Of a stretch of 5,168 nucleotides of DNA, positions 1 through 5,168 are shown piece by piece. The position numbers and the translations under genes are program-made. Each line of letters begins with the position of its first letter. Within the stretch, counting starts at the first letter, position 1. The DNA lies in NCBI GenBank assembly GCA_021826485.1, contig JAKAZX010000303.1, forward strand, positions 1 through 5,168, given 5' to 3'. Origin of the DNA: Pseudomonadota bacterium (lineage in GTDB: Bacteria; Pseudomonadota; Alphaproteobacteria; Acetobacterales; Acetobacteraceae). The notes under the pieces were generated by a model. It was given only the letters and a program-made list of their open reading frames with translations. It was not told the DNA's origin and made no database searches.

Positions 1-807
1 GAAGGTTTCGGCATCGACCGCACCAAGGCCGAGCATTCGGCGAGCGTGAACCGCATCAGCGAAGGCTTGCAGATCCTCGGCCAGGTCGCCGCGGCGGGGC
101 GCGGGCTGCTTGGCGGCGTGCGCGATGCGCTGTCGGTCGCTGCCGCGGGCACGGGGTTCCTCAAGGACCACGCTTTCACCCTGCATCTGGTGATCGAGCG
201 CGACGACGCCGAGGCGCTGGCCGGCGCGATGGCGGCGGCGCGCAGCATCGGCGCGCGCCACGGCACGGAGATCGACAACGCCGTGCCGCGGGTGATGCGT
301 GCCCGCCCGTTCGGCCCGGTGCGCGGCATGCTGGGGCGCAACGGCGAACGCTGGGTGCCGATCCATGCGGTGTTCCCGCTCAGCACCGCGCGCGCGGTGC
401 TGGATGCCAACGACGCCTTCTTCGCCGGGCAGCGCGCGACGATGCAGCGTCACGGCATCGTCTATTCGGTGATGACGATGACCACCGGCAGCGAGTTCTT
501 CCTGGAACCGGCGTTCTACTGGATGGACGAGATCACGCCGCTGCACGCGCGCAGCCTGGGCGAGGACGTGGTGCGCCCCTGGCGCGACCGGCCGGCCGAC
601 CCCGCCGCGCGCCACGCGGTCGCGACGCTGCGGGCGGAGACGCAGGCGCTGTATGCGCGGCTCGGCGGCGTGTCCTGGCAGGTGGCGCGGGACTACCCGT
701 TCCAGGACCTGCTGCTGCCCGGCACGCGCGACCTGCTGGCGGCGACCAAGCGGGCGGTCGATCCGCGCGGGCTGATGAACCCCGGCGCGCTCGGCCTCGG
801 CGGCTGA
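1..807 (+). CDS. FAD-linked oxidase, C-terminal part (5' end outside window)
   Basis: The frame is open from base 1, so this is the last 268 residues of a longer protein; the GTG at 46 is internal, not a start. It ends in TGA at 805-807. The C-terminus (DPRGLMNPGALGLGG, after a conserved-looking YPFQDLLLPGTRDLLAATKRA stretch) is the typical ending of the FAD-linked oxidase C-terminal domain in the VAO/PCMH superfamily (glycolate oxidase GlcD, 4-cresol dehydrogenase, vanillyl-alcohol oxidase). The block around 505-560 (FFLEPAFYWMDEITPLHARSL) also resembles the substrate-side cap of that fold. Family members run about 450-560 residues, so the FAD-binding N-terminal domain should lie to the left. 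Such enzymes oxidise hydroxy acids or phenolic/alcohol substrates in the cytoplasm or at the membrane face. The substrate cannot be read from this half. The gene faces the adenine deaminase convergently across 13 bases. Confidence 0.8.
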   Translation, partial: EGFGIDRTKAEHSASVNRISEGLQILGQVAAAGRGLLGGVRDALSVAAAGTGFLKDHAFTLHLVIERDDAEALAGAMAAARSIGARHGTEIDNAVPRVMRARPFGPVRGMLGRNGERWVPIHAVFPLSTARAVLDANDAFFAGQRATMQRHGIVYSVMTMTTGSEFFLEPAFYWMDEITPLHARSLGEDVVRPWRDRPADPAARHAVATLRAETQALYARLGGVSWQVARDYPFQDLLLPGTRDLLAATKRAVDPRGLMNPGALGLGG

Positions 808-812
808 GCGCG

Positions 813-830
813 CGGCGGGGTCATCCGCCG
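813..830. terminator. Short hairpin between convergent genes, possible bidirectional terminator
   Basis: A perfect 6-bp inverted repeat, CGGCGG at 813-818 and CCGCCG at 825-830, encloses a 6-base loop. It spans the 13-base gap between the oxidase stop and the adenine deaminase stop and runs into the deaminase's last codons. A hairpin between two converging genes fits a shared terminator. No T-run follows on either strand, and short G+C-only inverted repeats arise easily by chance at this composition, so the call is weak. Confidence 0.25.
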
Positions 831-2599
831 ATCAATGCGTCCGCGAACACCCGCCCGTCGCTGCCGTCGGTGATCCCGAGATCGGTCACGTGCGGCCCCG
901 GATTGCAGGCAAGGCTGGCGCCCACCACCGCCTTGAACGTCAGGTAGGGCGGCCGCCAGTCGGCGATGCGGTCGGCGGCAGCACGCAGGCGCCGCAGCTC
1001 GGCGCCCACCGCCTCGGTCGGCGCCTCGGACAGCAGGCCGCAGACCGGCAGTGGCAGCAGCGCCGTCACCGCCCCCGCCTCCGCCACCGCCATGCCGCCG
1101 CCGGCGCCGATCACCGCATTCGCCGCCGCCGCCAGATCGGCCGGCGCGCGCCCGAACACGACCAGGTTGTGGCTGTCGTGGGAGACCGTGGTGGCCAGCG
1201 CGCCGCGCCAGGTACCCCATTCCGCCAGCACGCCGAGCACCGGCCGCGCCGGGGCGTGGCCGTGGCGATGCACGACCGCCATCAGGATCGTGTCGGGCGG
1301 CAGCGCCACCGCCCCGTCGGCCGCGACCGGCGCCTCCACCTCGCCCCAGGCGGTGAAGCGCGGGCGGACCACGGTGCGCAGCCGCACGCGCGGCCCCGCG
1401 GCCCGCAGCGTGAAATCCGCCGCCGTCAGCAACGGGACATGCATCGTCGCGGTCGGCGCCGGCACCGCATCCGGCCGCACTTCGCCGATCAGTCGCCCAT
1501 CCTGCGCGACATGCCGGCCGGAGGCGAAGACATGCCCGACCGCGCAGGACGCCAGATCGTCCAGCACGATCAGATCCGCCCGCCGCCCCGGCGCGACCAG
1601 CCCCAGGTCGCGCCGGCCGATCCGCATCGCCGCGTTCAGCGTCGCCGCGCGCAGCGCCGCCATCGGCGGGAGGCCGTAGCGCACCACGCGGCGCAGCACG
1701 TCGATCATGCCGCCGGTGGAAGCGAGATCGTCGGGAAACACGTCGTCCGTGCACAGTGTCAGCGTCTGCGGCAGATGCGGCAGGGTCGCCAGCGCGGCGA
1801 CCGCATCGCGCAGCACCTGATCGTGCGAGCCGCGCAGCTCCACCGTGAATCCGGCGCGCAGCTTGGCCAGCACGTCGTCGCCATCGACGATCTCATGGTC
1901 GCTCTCGATCCCGGCGGCGGCGAAGCCCTGCAAGGCCGGGCCGGCCAGTCCGCGCGCGTGGCCGCACACCAGCTTGCCGCTGGCAAGCCCCGCGGCGACG
2001 ATGCCGCGCATCCGCGGCGCCCGATCGAGCAGGCCGCGCATGTCCATCACCTCGGCGACGCCCGCGATCTCCGGCCAGCCGAGCATGGTCGCCATCGCCT
2101 CGGGGCCGAAGGATGCGCCGGCACGCTCCAGCCCCGGCGCCGACGGCACGCAGGACGGCGCCAGCACCAGCACCCGCAGCGGCAGGTCGCGGCTGGCCGC
2201 GATCGCCCAGCGCACACCGTCCAGGCCCAGCACGTTGCCGACCTCGTGCGGGTCCCAGCAGATCGTGGTGGTGCCCTGCGGCACCACCGTCTCGGCATAG
2301 CGGCGCGGCGTGACCATCGAGCTTTCGATGTGCAGATGCGTGTCGATCAGCCCCGGCGCGACGATCGCGCCGCCGAGTTGCAGCGTCCGCGCGGCATCGC
2401 TGCGGCTGCCGGGCGGATGCACACTCGCGATCAGGCCGCCCACCAGCCCGATATCGGCGGCGCGCAGCTCGCCGGTCGCGACATCGGCGACGATGCCGCC
2501 GGCCAGCAGCACATCGAACGGCGCCCGGCCGCGCGCCGCCGCCACCGCCGCATCGCGCAGCGCCGGCGCGTCCAGATCGTGCGGTTCCTCGGCCTGCAT
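821..2599 (-). CDS. ade: Adenine deaminase
   Basis: Adenine deaminase (EC 3.5.4.2) hydrolyses adenine to hypoxanthine and ammonia in purine salvage or purine catabolism. The 592-residue product is close to E. coli Ade (588). It is an amidohydrolase-superfamily protein: a small N-terminal beta domain is followed by the metal-dependent barrel, with DTHLHIESSMVTP at 86-98 (metal ligands H88 and H90), VPQGTTTICWDPHEVGNVLG at 106-125, E183 in VAEVMDM (probable bridging glutamate), GHARG at 213-217, SDHEIVDGDD at 233-242 and TDDVFPDDL at 284-292. The Ade-specific C-terminal domain carries SHDSHNLVVFG at 473-483 and a GAGGGMAV block near 499-506. No frameshift or missing motif is visible. I chose the ATG at 2597-2599 because AAGGAG lies 9 bases upstream (2609-2614); the frame stays open further upstream, but only inside the preceding gene. 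It is the second gene of an operon, 14 bases after the flavin reductase stop. Confidence 0.95.
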   Translation of the reverse strand: MQAEEPHDLDAPALRDAAVAAARGRAPFDVLLAGGIVADVATGELRAADIGLVGGLIASVHPPGSRSDAARTLQLGGAIVAPGLIDTHLHIESSMVTPRRYAETVVPQGTTTICWDPHEVGNVLGLDGVRWAIAASRDLPLRVLVLAPSCVPSAPGLERAGASFGPEAMATMLGWPEIAGVAEVMDMRGLLDRAPRMRGIVAAGLASGKLVCGHARGLAGPALQGFAAAGIESDHEIVDGDDVLAKLRAGFTVELRGSHDQVLRDAVAALATLPHLPQTLTLCTDDVFPDDLASTGGMIDVLRRVVRYGLPPMAALRAATLNAAMRIGRRDLGLVAPGRRADLIVLDDLASCAVGHVFASGRHVAQDGRLIGEVRPDAVPAPTATMHVPLLTAADFTLRAAGPRVRLRTVVRPRFTAWGEVEAPVAADGAVALPPDTILMAVVHRHGHAPARPVLGVLAEWGTWRGALATTVSHDSHNLVVFGRAPADLAAAANAVIGAGGGMAVAEAGAVTALLPLPVCGLLSEAPTEAVGAELRRLRAAADRIADWRPPYLTFKAVVGASLACNPGPHVTDLGITDGSDGRVFADALIGG

Positions 2600-2608
2600 G
2601 CCGGCGTG

Positions 2609-2616
2609 CTCCTTCA
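2609..2616 (-). promoter_or_regulatory. Adenine deaminase Shine-Dalgarno overlapping the upstream stop codon
   Basis: Read on the minus strand, the sequence is TGAAGGAG: the TGA (2616-2614) ends the flavin reductase and the AAGGAG (2614-2609) is the ribosome binding site of the deaminase, with one shared base. The ATG follows after 9 bases. A ribosome terminating on the first gene therefore covers the entry site of the second, which suggests translational coupling. The site also decides the deaminase start codon. Confidence 0.75.
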
Positions 2617-3258
2617 CTGTCCGCCCTGCCACTTCGCCAGCGGGATGCGCGGCATCTCGAACCGGTCGGTGGTGCGCGCGTACCAGCCGCCGCCATGCAT
2701 GCGCCCGATCAGATCGAGCTTCGGCGTGTCGATATGGCAGCGCACGGCATCCAGTACCGCATCGTCGCGCACATGCACCGCCAGCACGCGGCCGAGCACG
2801 ATGGTCCGGTCCACCGCAACCTCGATGATGGTGAACCGCTCGCATTCCAGCGACACCGGGCTGCCGGCGATGCGCGGCGGCTTCACCTTGCTGCTCGGCA
2901 GCGTCTCCAGCCGCGCCGCTTCGATCTCGTCCTCGGTGGACGGAAACTCGATGGCGGTGATGTTCATCTGGTCGCGCAGCGCATACGGCACCAGATTGAC
3001 GACGAACTCGCCATGCGCGCGGATGTTCGCCGCGCTGTCCTTCCAGGCGCCCGGCACCCGGCCGGGATGGGTGCCGCCAATGCCGATGCCGACGATCGGC
3101 GGATCGCCGACCAGCGCATTGAAGAACGAAAACGGCGCGGCATTGACATTGCCTTGCGCGTCGAGCGAGGTGATCCAGGCGATCGGCCGCGGCACGATGG
3201 TCGAAGTCAGCAGCTTGTAACGGTTGTCGGGCGACAGGGTCGCGAAATCGAACAGCAT
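2614..3258 (-). CDS. Flavin reductase-like (DIM6/NTAB family) flavoprotein
   Basis: The 214-residue product matches the flavin reductase-like domain (split-barrel FMN-binding fold; DIM6/NTAB family, Pfam PF01613). Diagnostic stretches are STIVPRPIAWITSLDAQGNVN at about 19-39, APFSFFNALVGDPPIVGIGIG at 41-61, the KDSAANIRAHGEFVVNLV helix-strand region at 73-90, and a late strand near 154-163 (VLGRVLAVHV). Relatives bind FMN and either reduce free flavin with NAD(P)H for a partner monooxygenase or carry out less well understood flavin chemistry. No partner monooxygenase gene is visible here. The start is the ATG at 3256-3258, preceded by AAGGA with 7 bases between; a GTG ten codons upstream lacks such a site. 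It is the first gene of the operon with adenine deaminase and diverges from the aldolase gene. The exact substrate is unknown. Confidence 0.85.
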   Translation of the reverse strand: MLFDFATLSPDNRYKLLTSTIVPRPIAWITSLDAQGNVNAAPFSFFNALVGDPPIVGIGIGGTHPGRVPGAWKDSAANIRAHGEFVVNLVPYALRDQMNITAIEFPSTEDEIEAARLETLPSSKVKPPRIAGSPVSLECERFTIIEVAVDRTIVLGRVLAVHVRDDAVLDAVRCHIDTPKLDLIGRMHGGGWYARTTDRFEMPRIPLAKWQGGQ

Positions 3259-3371
3259 CGGGATGTCCTTGCGCTCATGATCGCGCACAGGTGAGGGTCG
3301 GCCGCCCGGCTGTCCAGCCCCCGGCCGGCCCGGGCTTCCGCGCGTGGCGGCATCGTGGCAGGATCGGCGGC
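3259..3371. promoter_or_regulatory. Divergent intergenic region, presumed promoters for the reductase-ade operon and the aldolase gene
   Basis: This 113-base gap separates two divergently transcribed genes, so both promoters presumably lie here; that is inferred from layout. I cannot identify convincing -35/-10 boxes. The reductase Shine-Dalgarno (AAGGA on the minus strand) sits at the left end. For the aldolase, AGGA at 3360-3363 stands 8 bases before its ATG. An imperfect dyad, AGCCC at 3316-3320 and GGGCT at 3332-3336 around a CCGGCCGG core, lies mid-gap and could be an operator, but G+C-rich dyads are common by chance here. Confidence 0.4.
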
Positions 3372-3995
3372 ATGACCGAGACGACGCTTCTGGACCGACT
3401 GCGCGCCGTGCGCGTGGTGCCGGTCGTGCGCCTGCCCAGCGCCGCGCTCGCGGCGACCGGCATCGGCTGGCTCCGCGAGGCCGGGCTTTCGGTGTTCGAG
3501 ATCACGATGACGATTCCCGGCGCGGTCGGGCTGATCCGCGATCTCGCGCGCGACCCGTCGCTGCTGGTCGGTGCCGGCACGGTGCCGGACGCCGCCACGG
3601 CCCGCGCATGCCTGGCGGCCGGGGCGCGGTTCATCGTGGCGCCCTGGGTCGATCCGGCGCTCGCCGCCCCGTGCCGGGAGCATGGGGCGCTGCTGATGCT
3701 GGGCGCCATCACGCCCACCGAAGTGCGCGCGGCGCTTGCCGCCGGCGCCGACGTGGTGAAGATCTTCCCCGCCTCCTCCGCCGGCGGTCCGGCCCATATC
3801 AAGGCGCTGGCGAGCGTGTTTCCCGGCGTGACGTTCTGCCCCACCGGCGGCGTGGAACCGGGGAACGTCGCCGCCTATCTCGCTGCCGGCGCGGCCTTCG
3901 TCGGCATGGGCGGCAACCTCGTCGATCCGAAACGGATCGCTGCCGGCGACCAGGCGGCGATCACCGCCGCTGCCCGGCAGGTGCTGTCCGGCTGA
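3372..3995 (+). CDS. KDPG/KHG aldolase family protein (2-keto-3-deoxy-phosphogluconate / 4-hydroxy-2-oxoglutarate aldolase-like)
   Basis: The 207-residue product has the length and fold signatures of the class I Eda family, Schiff-base aldolases that cleave 2-keto-3-deoxy-6-phosphogluconate or 4-hydroxy-2-oxoglutarate to pyruvate plus an aldehyde in the Entner-Doudoroff and related sugar-acid routes. Visible landmarks are VVPVVR at 15-20, FEITMTIPGAV at 42-52 with the catalytic glutamate E43, GAGTVPD at 67-73, the Schiff-base lysine K130 in DVVKIFPAS, CPTGGVEPGN at 156-165, and GMGGNLV at 178-184. Compared with E. coli Eda as I recall it, the arginine of TLRT is T47, SPG is APW (90-92) and the IPGIST loop is MLGAIT (109-114), so the substrate may not be KDPG itself. 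The start is the ATG at 3372 with AGGA 8 bases upstream; in-frame codons further upstream are not conserved-looking. No Entner-Doudoroff dehydratase (edd) is adjacent. Confidence 0.85.
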   Translation: MTETTLLDRLRAVRVVPVVRLPSAALAATGIGWLREAGLSVFEITMTIPGAVGLIRDLARDPSLLVGAGTVPDAATARACLAAGARFIVAPWVDPALAAPCREHGALLMLGAITPTEVRAALAAGADVVKIFPASSAGGPAHIKALASVFPGVTFCPTGGVEPGNVAAYLAAGAAFVGMGGNLVDPKRIAAGDQAAITAAARQVLSG

Positions 3996-4014
3996 GGGAA
4001 CCGCCGTGCCCCGA

Positions 4015-4046
4015 CCTCCGTTCTGTTGGTCAGGACAGGACGGAGG
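4015..4046 (+). promoter_or_regulatory. 12-bp hairpin that buries the Shine-Dalgarno of the KGG stress gene
   Basis: CCTCCGTTCTGT at 4015-4026 pairs with ACAGGACGGAGG at 4035-4046. That gives twelve contiguous pairs, eleven Watson-Crick and one G-U (4022/4039), with the 8-base loop TGGTCAGG. The right arm ends in GGAGG (4042-4046), the only good ribosome binding site for the ATG at 4057, so the site is fully paired with the left arm CCTCC. The hairpin starts 19 bases after the aldolase stop. It could therefore control translation of the stress gene (thermometer-like or protein-bound switch), act as an intrinsic terminator or mRNA end for the aldolase (no T-run follows), or do both. The pairing is seen directly; the function is inferred. 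Confidence 0.6.
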
Positions 4047-4056
4047 AGTCCCGATC

Positions 4057-4257
4057 ATGGCAGGAGCAACGCATCACGGCGGCCGCCAGGGGTTCGCTTC
4101 CATGGACGCCGCAAAGCAGCGCGCCATCGCCTCGAAGGGCGGCAGCTCGGTGCCGCCGGAAAAGCGCCCGTTCGCGCGCAGCGCCGAACTCGCGGCGGCG
4201 GCGGGACGCAAGGGCGGCAAGGCCTCGCACGGCGCCCGCCGGCGCCTCCCGCAATAG
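4057..4257 (+). CDS. KGG-motif stress-induced small protein (YciG/GsiB-like)
   Basis: The 66-residue, basic, very hydrophilic protein carries the KGG motif (Pfam PF10685, stress-induced acidophilic repeat) twice: GFASMDAAKQRAIASKGG at 12-29 and a second, shorter AAAAGRKGGKASHG at 46-59. E. coli YciG and B. subtilis GsiB are relatives; GsiB is a general stress protein, and the molecular role of the family is not settled. No signal peptide, membrane segment or cysteine is present. The start is the ATG at 4057, with GGAGG (4042-4046) ten bases upstream; a GTG at 4006 in the same frame would add 17 residues that lack family resemblance and read through the upstream hairpin. It lies 61 bases after the aldolase on the same strand, so it may share that transcript or have its own promoter. 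The Shine-Dalgarno is sequestered in a hairpin, which suggests conditional translation. Confidence 0.8.
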   Translation: MAGATHHGGRQGFASMDAAKQRAIASKGGSSVPPEKRPFARSAELAAAAGRKGGKASHGARRRLPQ

Positions 4258-4261
4258 CGCG

Positions 4262-4335
4262 TCCCGCGGTTCGCAGAAACGGCGCCGGACCACGAGGCCG
4301 CAGATGTCGCAGGTTCGAGTCCTGCTCCGGGAGCC
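4262..4335 (+). pseudogene. tRNA-like remnant: intact T-arm and 3' acceptor strand, degenerate 5' half
   Basis: Positions 4304-4335 read like the 3' part of a tRNA. There is a 5-base variable loop (ATGTC, 4304-4308), a perfect T-stem GCAGG (4309-4313) / CCTGC (4321-4325) around a canonical TTCGAGT loop, a 7-base acceptor strand TCCGGGA (4326-4332), a discriminator G and CC, with G where the A of CCA would be. TCCCG at 4262-4266 can pair with CGGGA (4328-4332), and the distance between the ends (72 bases) is that of a tRNA. However, the 5' half has no recognisable D-arm (no TAGCTCAG-like block, no GG in the loop), only weak stems, and no T before any plausible anticodon. I read it as a decayed tRNA or a tRNA 3'-end copy left by an integrated element. 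It resembles tRNA-Asn-type 3' ends, but the isotype is not assignable. A functional unusual tRNA is unlikely. Confidence 0.5.
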
Positions 4336-4349
4336 GGCATTGCGCTGAT

Positions 4350-4366
4350 CGCCTGACGGTCAGGCG
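4350..4366. terminator. 7-bp palindrome at the end of the ferredoxin-NADP reductase gene, possible terminator
   Basis: CGCCTGA (4350-4356) and TCAGGCG (4360-4366) form a perfect 7-bp stem around a 3-base loop. The reductase's TGA stop codon (4362-4360 on the minus strand) lies inside one arm. The position between two convergent transcription units fits a bidirectional terminator, but neither strand has a T-run after the stem. Confidence 0.4.
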
Positions 4367-5168
4367 GCGCCCGGCACGCCCTTGGTGGTCGAATATTCGA
4401 AGTGCAGGGCGGTGCCCGGCCGCACGATCGGGTGGATGGCGTGCGCCGCCATCGCTGCTTCCGAGAAGCCTTGCAGGATCAGCTTGAGCTTCCCGGCGTA
4501 GTGCGCCACGTCGCCGATCGCGAAGATGCCCGGCACGCTGGTTTCGCAGGTCGCCGGCGTGACCCTGACGTGGTGGCGTTCCAGCGCTACGCCCCAGTGC
4601 GCGATCGGGCCGAGATCGTTGGACAGGCCGAAGAACGGCAGCAGCACGTCGGCGGGAAGCTGCCGCGTGCCGCCGTCGAGATCGGCCACCTCGACATGGC
4701 TCAGCACGCCGCCGCTGCCGTGCAGCCCATGCAACTGGTAGGGAATCACCATCTCGATCTCGCCGCGCGACGCGGCGGCGTCGAGCTGGGCGGCACTGTC
4801 GGGGGCGGCGCGGAACTTGGCGCGGCGATGCACCACCGCGACCGACGCGGCGATGCCGCGCAGCGCCAATGCCCAGTCCACCGCCGAATCGCCGCCGCCG
4901 GCGATCACCACGCGCCGGCCGCGCAGATCCTCCCGCCGGCGCACATAGTATTGCACCGCGCCCGCCGCCTCGTACTCCGCCAACCCGTCCAGCGGCGGGC
5001 GGTTCGGGCCGAACGCCCCCGCGCCGGCGGCAAGGATCACCGCGCGCGCGGCGATGCGGTCGCCGGCATCCGTCGTCAGCGTGAAATCCCCGGTGCCGCC
5101 GGCAAGCGTCTCGACCCGCCGGCCGAGCAGCAGGCGCGGATGGAACGGCGCGATCTGGCGCTCCAGTT
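4360..5168 (-). CDS. Ferredoxin/flavodoxin-NADP+ reductase, thioredoxin-reductase-like type (N-terminus outside window)
   Basis: The frame runs open to the right edge; the visible 269 complete codons are the C-terminal four-fifths of a family of about 340 residues. The enzyme transfers electrons between NADPH and ferredoxin or flavodoxin through FAD. Seen in order: a strand ending AARAVILAAGAGAFGPNRPP; the NADPH Rossmann motif RRVVIAGGGDSAVDWALAL; VHRRAKFRAAPDS, where HRR would bind the 2'-phosphate of NADPH; the FAD motif TSVPGIFAIGDVAHYAGKLK; the helix LILQGFSEAAMAAHAI; and the C-terminal tail HFEYSTTKGVP typical of this reductase type. The redox CxxC that thioredoxin reductase has just before the NADPH domain is absent: that stretch reads EYEAAGAVQYYVRRREDLRG. 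This separates it from TrxB. It is convergent with the KGG gene across 102 bases. Its electron-transfer partner is not visible. Confidence 0.9.
   Translation of the reverse strand, partial: LERQIAPFHPRLLLGRRVETLAGGTGDFTLTTDAGDRIAARAVILAAGAGAFGPNRPPLDGLAEYEAAGAVQYYVRRREDLRGRRVVIAGGGDSAVDWALALRGIAASVAVVHRRAKFRAAPDSAAQLDAAASRGEIEMVIPYQLHGLHGSGGVLSHVEVADLDGGTRQLPADVLLPFFGLSNDLGPIAHWGVALERHHVRVTPATCETSVPGIFAIGDVAHYAGKLKLILQGFSEAAMAAHAIHPIVRPGTALHFEYSTTKGVPGAA

Noticed and set aside
2600..2845. Possible N-terminal extension of adenine deaminase upstream of 2599
   Set aside because: The extra 82 codons overlap the end of the flavin reductase and look unrelated to Ade, while the ATG at 2597-2599 has a good Shine-Dalgarno and gives the family length.
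890..3220. A 776-codon open frame on the + strand, antisense to the reductase and adenine deaminase genes
   Set aside because: It spans two well-supported genes on the other strand, its product is arginine/histidine/glutamine-rich with no recognisable domain, and such long antisense frames are expected at this G+C content.
3316..3336. Imperfect dyad AGCCC-N11-GGGCT as a defined operator in the divergent gap
   Set aside because: It is made almost entirely of G+C, no regulator gene is nearby, and similar dyads occur by chance; it is mentioned only under the intergenic region.
4006..4056. Upstream GTG start for the KGG protein at 4006
   Set aside because: The added 17 residues do not resemble the family, no Shine-Dalgarno precedes it, and the ATG at 4057 has GGAGG at good spacing.
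3207..4058. A 283-codon minus-strand frame opposite the aldolase gene
   Set aside because: It is low-complexity, glycine/arginine-rich, matches no family I recognise, and mirrors the strongly supported aldolase on the + strand.
4074..4340. An 88-codon minus-strand frame beginning MPAPGAGLEPATS
   Set aside because: The GLEPATS-type peptide is the usual false translation of the antisense of a tRNA T-arm; it supports the tRNA remnant rather than a protein.
4360..5168. Annotation as thioredoxin reductase (TrxB)
   Set aside because: The CxxC active site expected just before the NADPH-binding motif is absent, and the C-terminal FEYSTTKGVP tail belongs to ferredoxin-NADP reductases.
1..5168. A new multi-gene defence, phage or biosynthetic system
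   Set aside because: All complete genes belong to known metabolic, redox or stress families, and no nuclease, helicase, integrase, toxin or repeat array is visible.

Overview
The window is about 70% G+C by eye and densely packed with genes. The protein families and codon use suggest an alphaproteobacterium, perhaps of the Acetobacteraceae/Rhodospirillales type. That placement rests on impression only; no rRNA or other marker gene is present. All of the large genes are ordinary metabolic or redox enzymes. I see no insertion sequence, CRISPR array, phage gene or defence system.

Layout, left to right. (1) Positions 1-807, + strand: the C-terminal half of an FAD-linked oxidase of the VAO/PCMH (GlcD-like) type, cut by the window edge. 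(2) Positions 821-3258, - strand: a two-gene operon transcribed leftward, with a DIM6/NTAB-type flavin reductase-like protein followed by adenine deaminase. The reductase stop codon shares a base with the deaminase Shine-Dalgarno sequence. This operon converges on the oxidase with a 13-base gap. (3) Positions 3259-3371: a 113-base divergent intergenic region that must hold the promoters of the operon and of the next gene. (4) Positions 3372-3995, + strand: a KDPG/KHG-aldolase family protein with several changed active-site positions. (5) Positions 4057-4257, + strand: a 66-residue KGG-motif stress protein. Its ribosome binding site lies inside the right arm of a 12-bp hairpin. (6) Positions 4258-4359: a short intergenic stretch holding what looks like the 3' part of a tRNA, and a 7-bp palindrome. 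(7) Positions 4360-5168, - strand: the C-terminal part of a thioredoxin-reductase-like ferredoxin/flavodoxin-NADP+ reductase, cut by the right edge.

The genes do not form one obvious pathway. Adenine deaminase points to purine salvage or purine nitrogen use, the aldolase to sugar-acid breakdown, and the reductase to low-potential electron supply. The features most worth a second look are not protein-coding: the hairpin that hides the ribosome binding site of the stress gene, and the tRNA-like remnant downstream of it.
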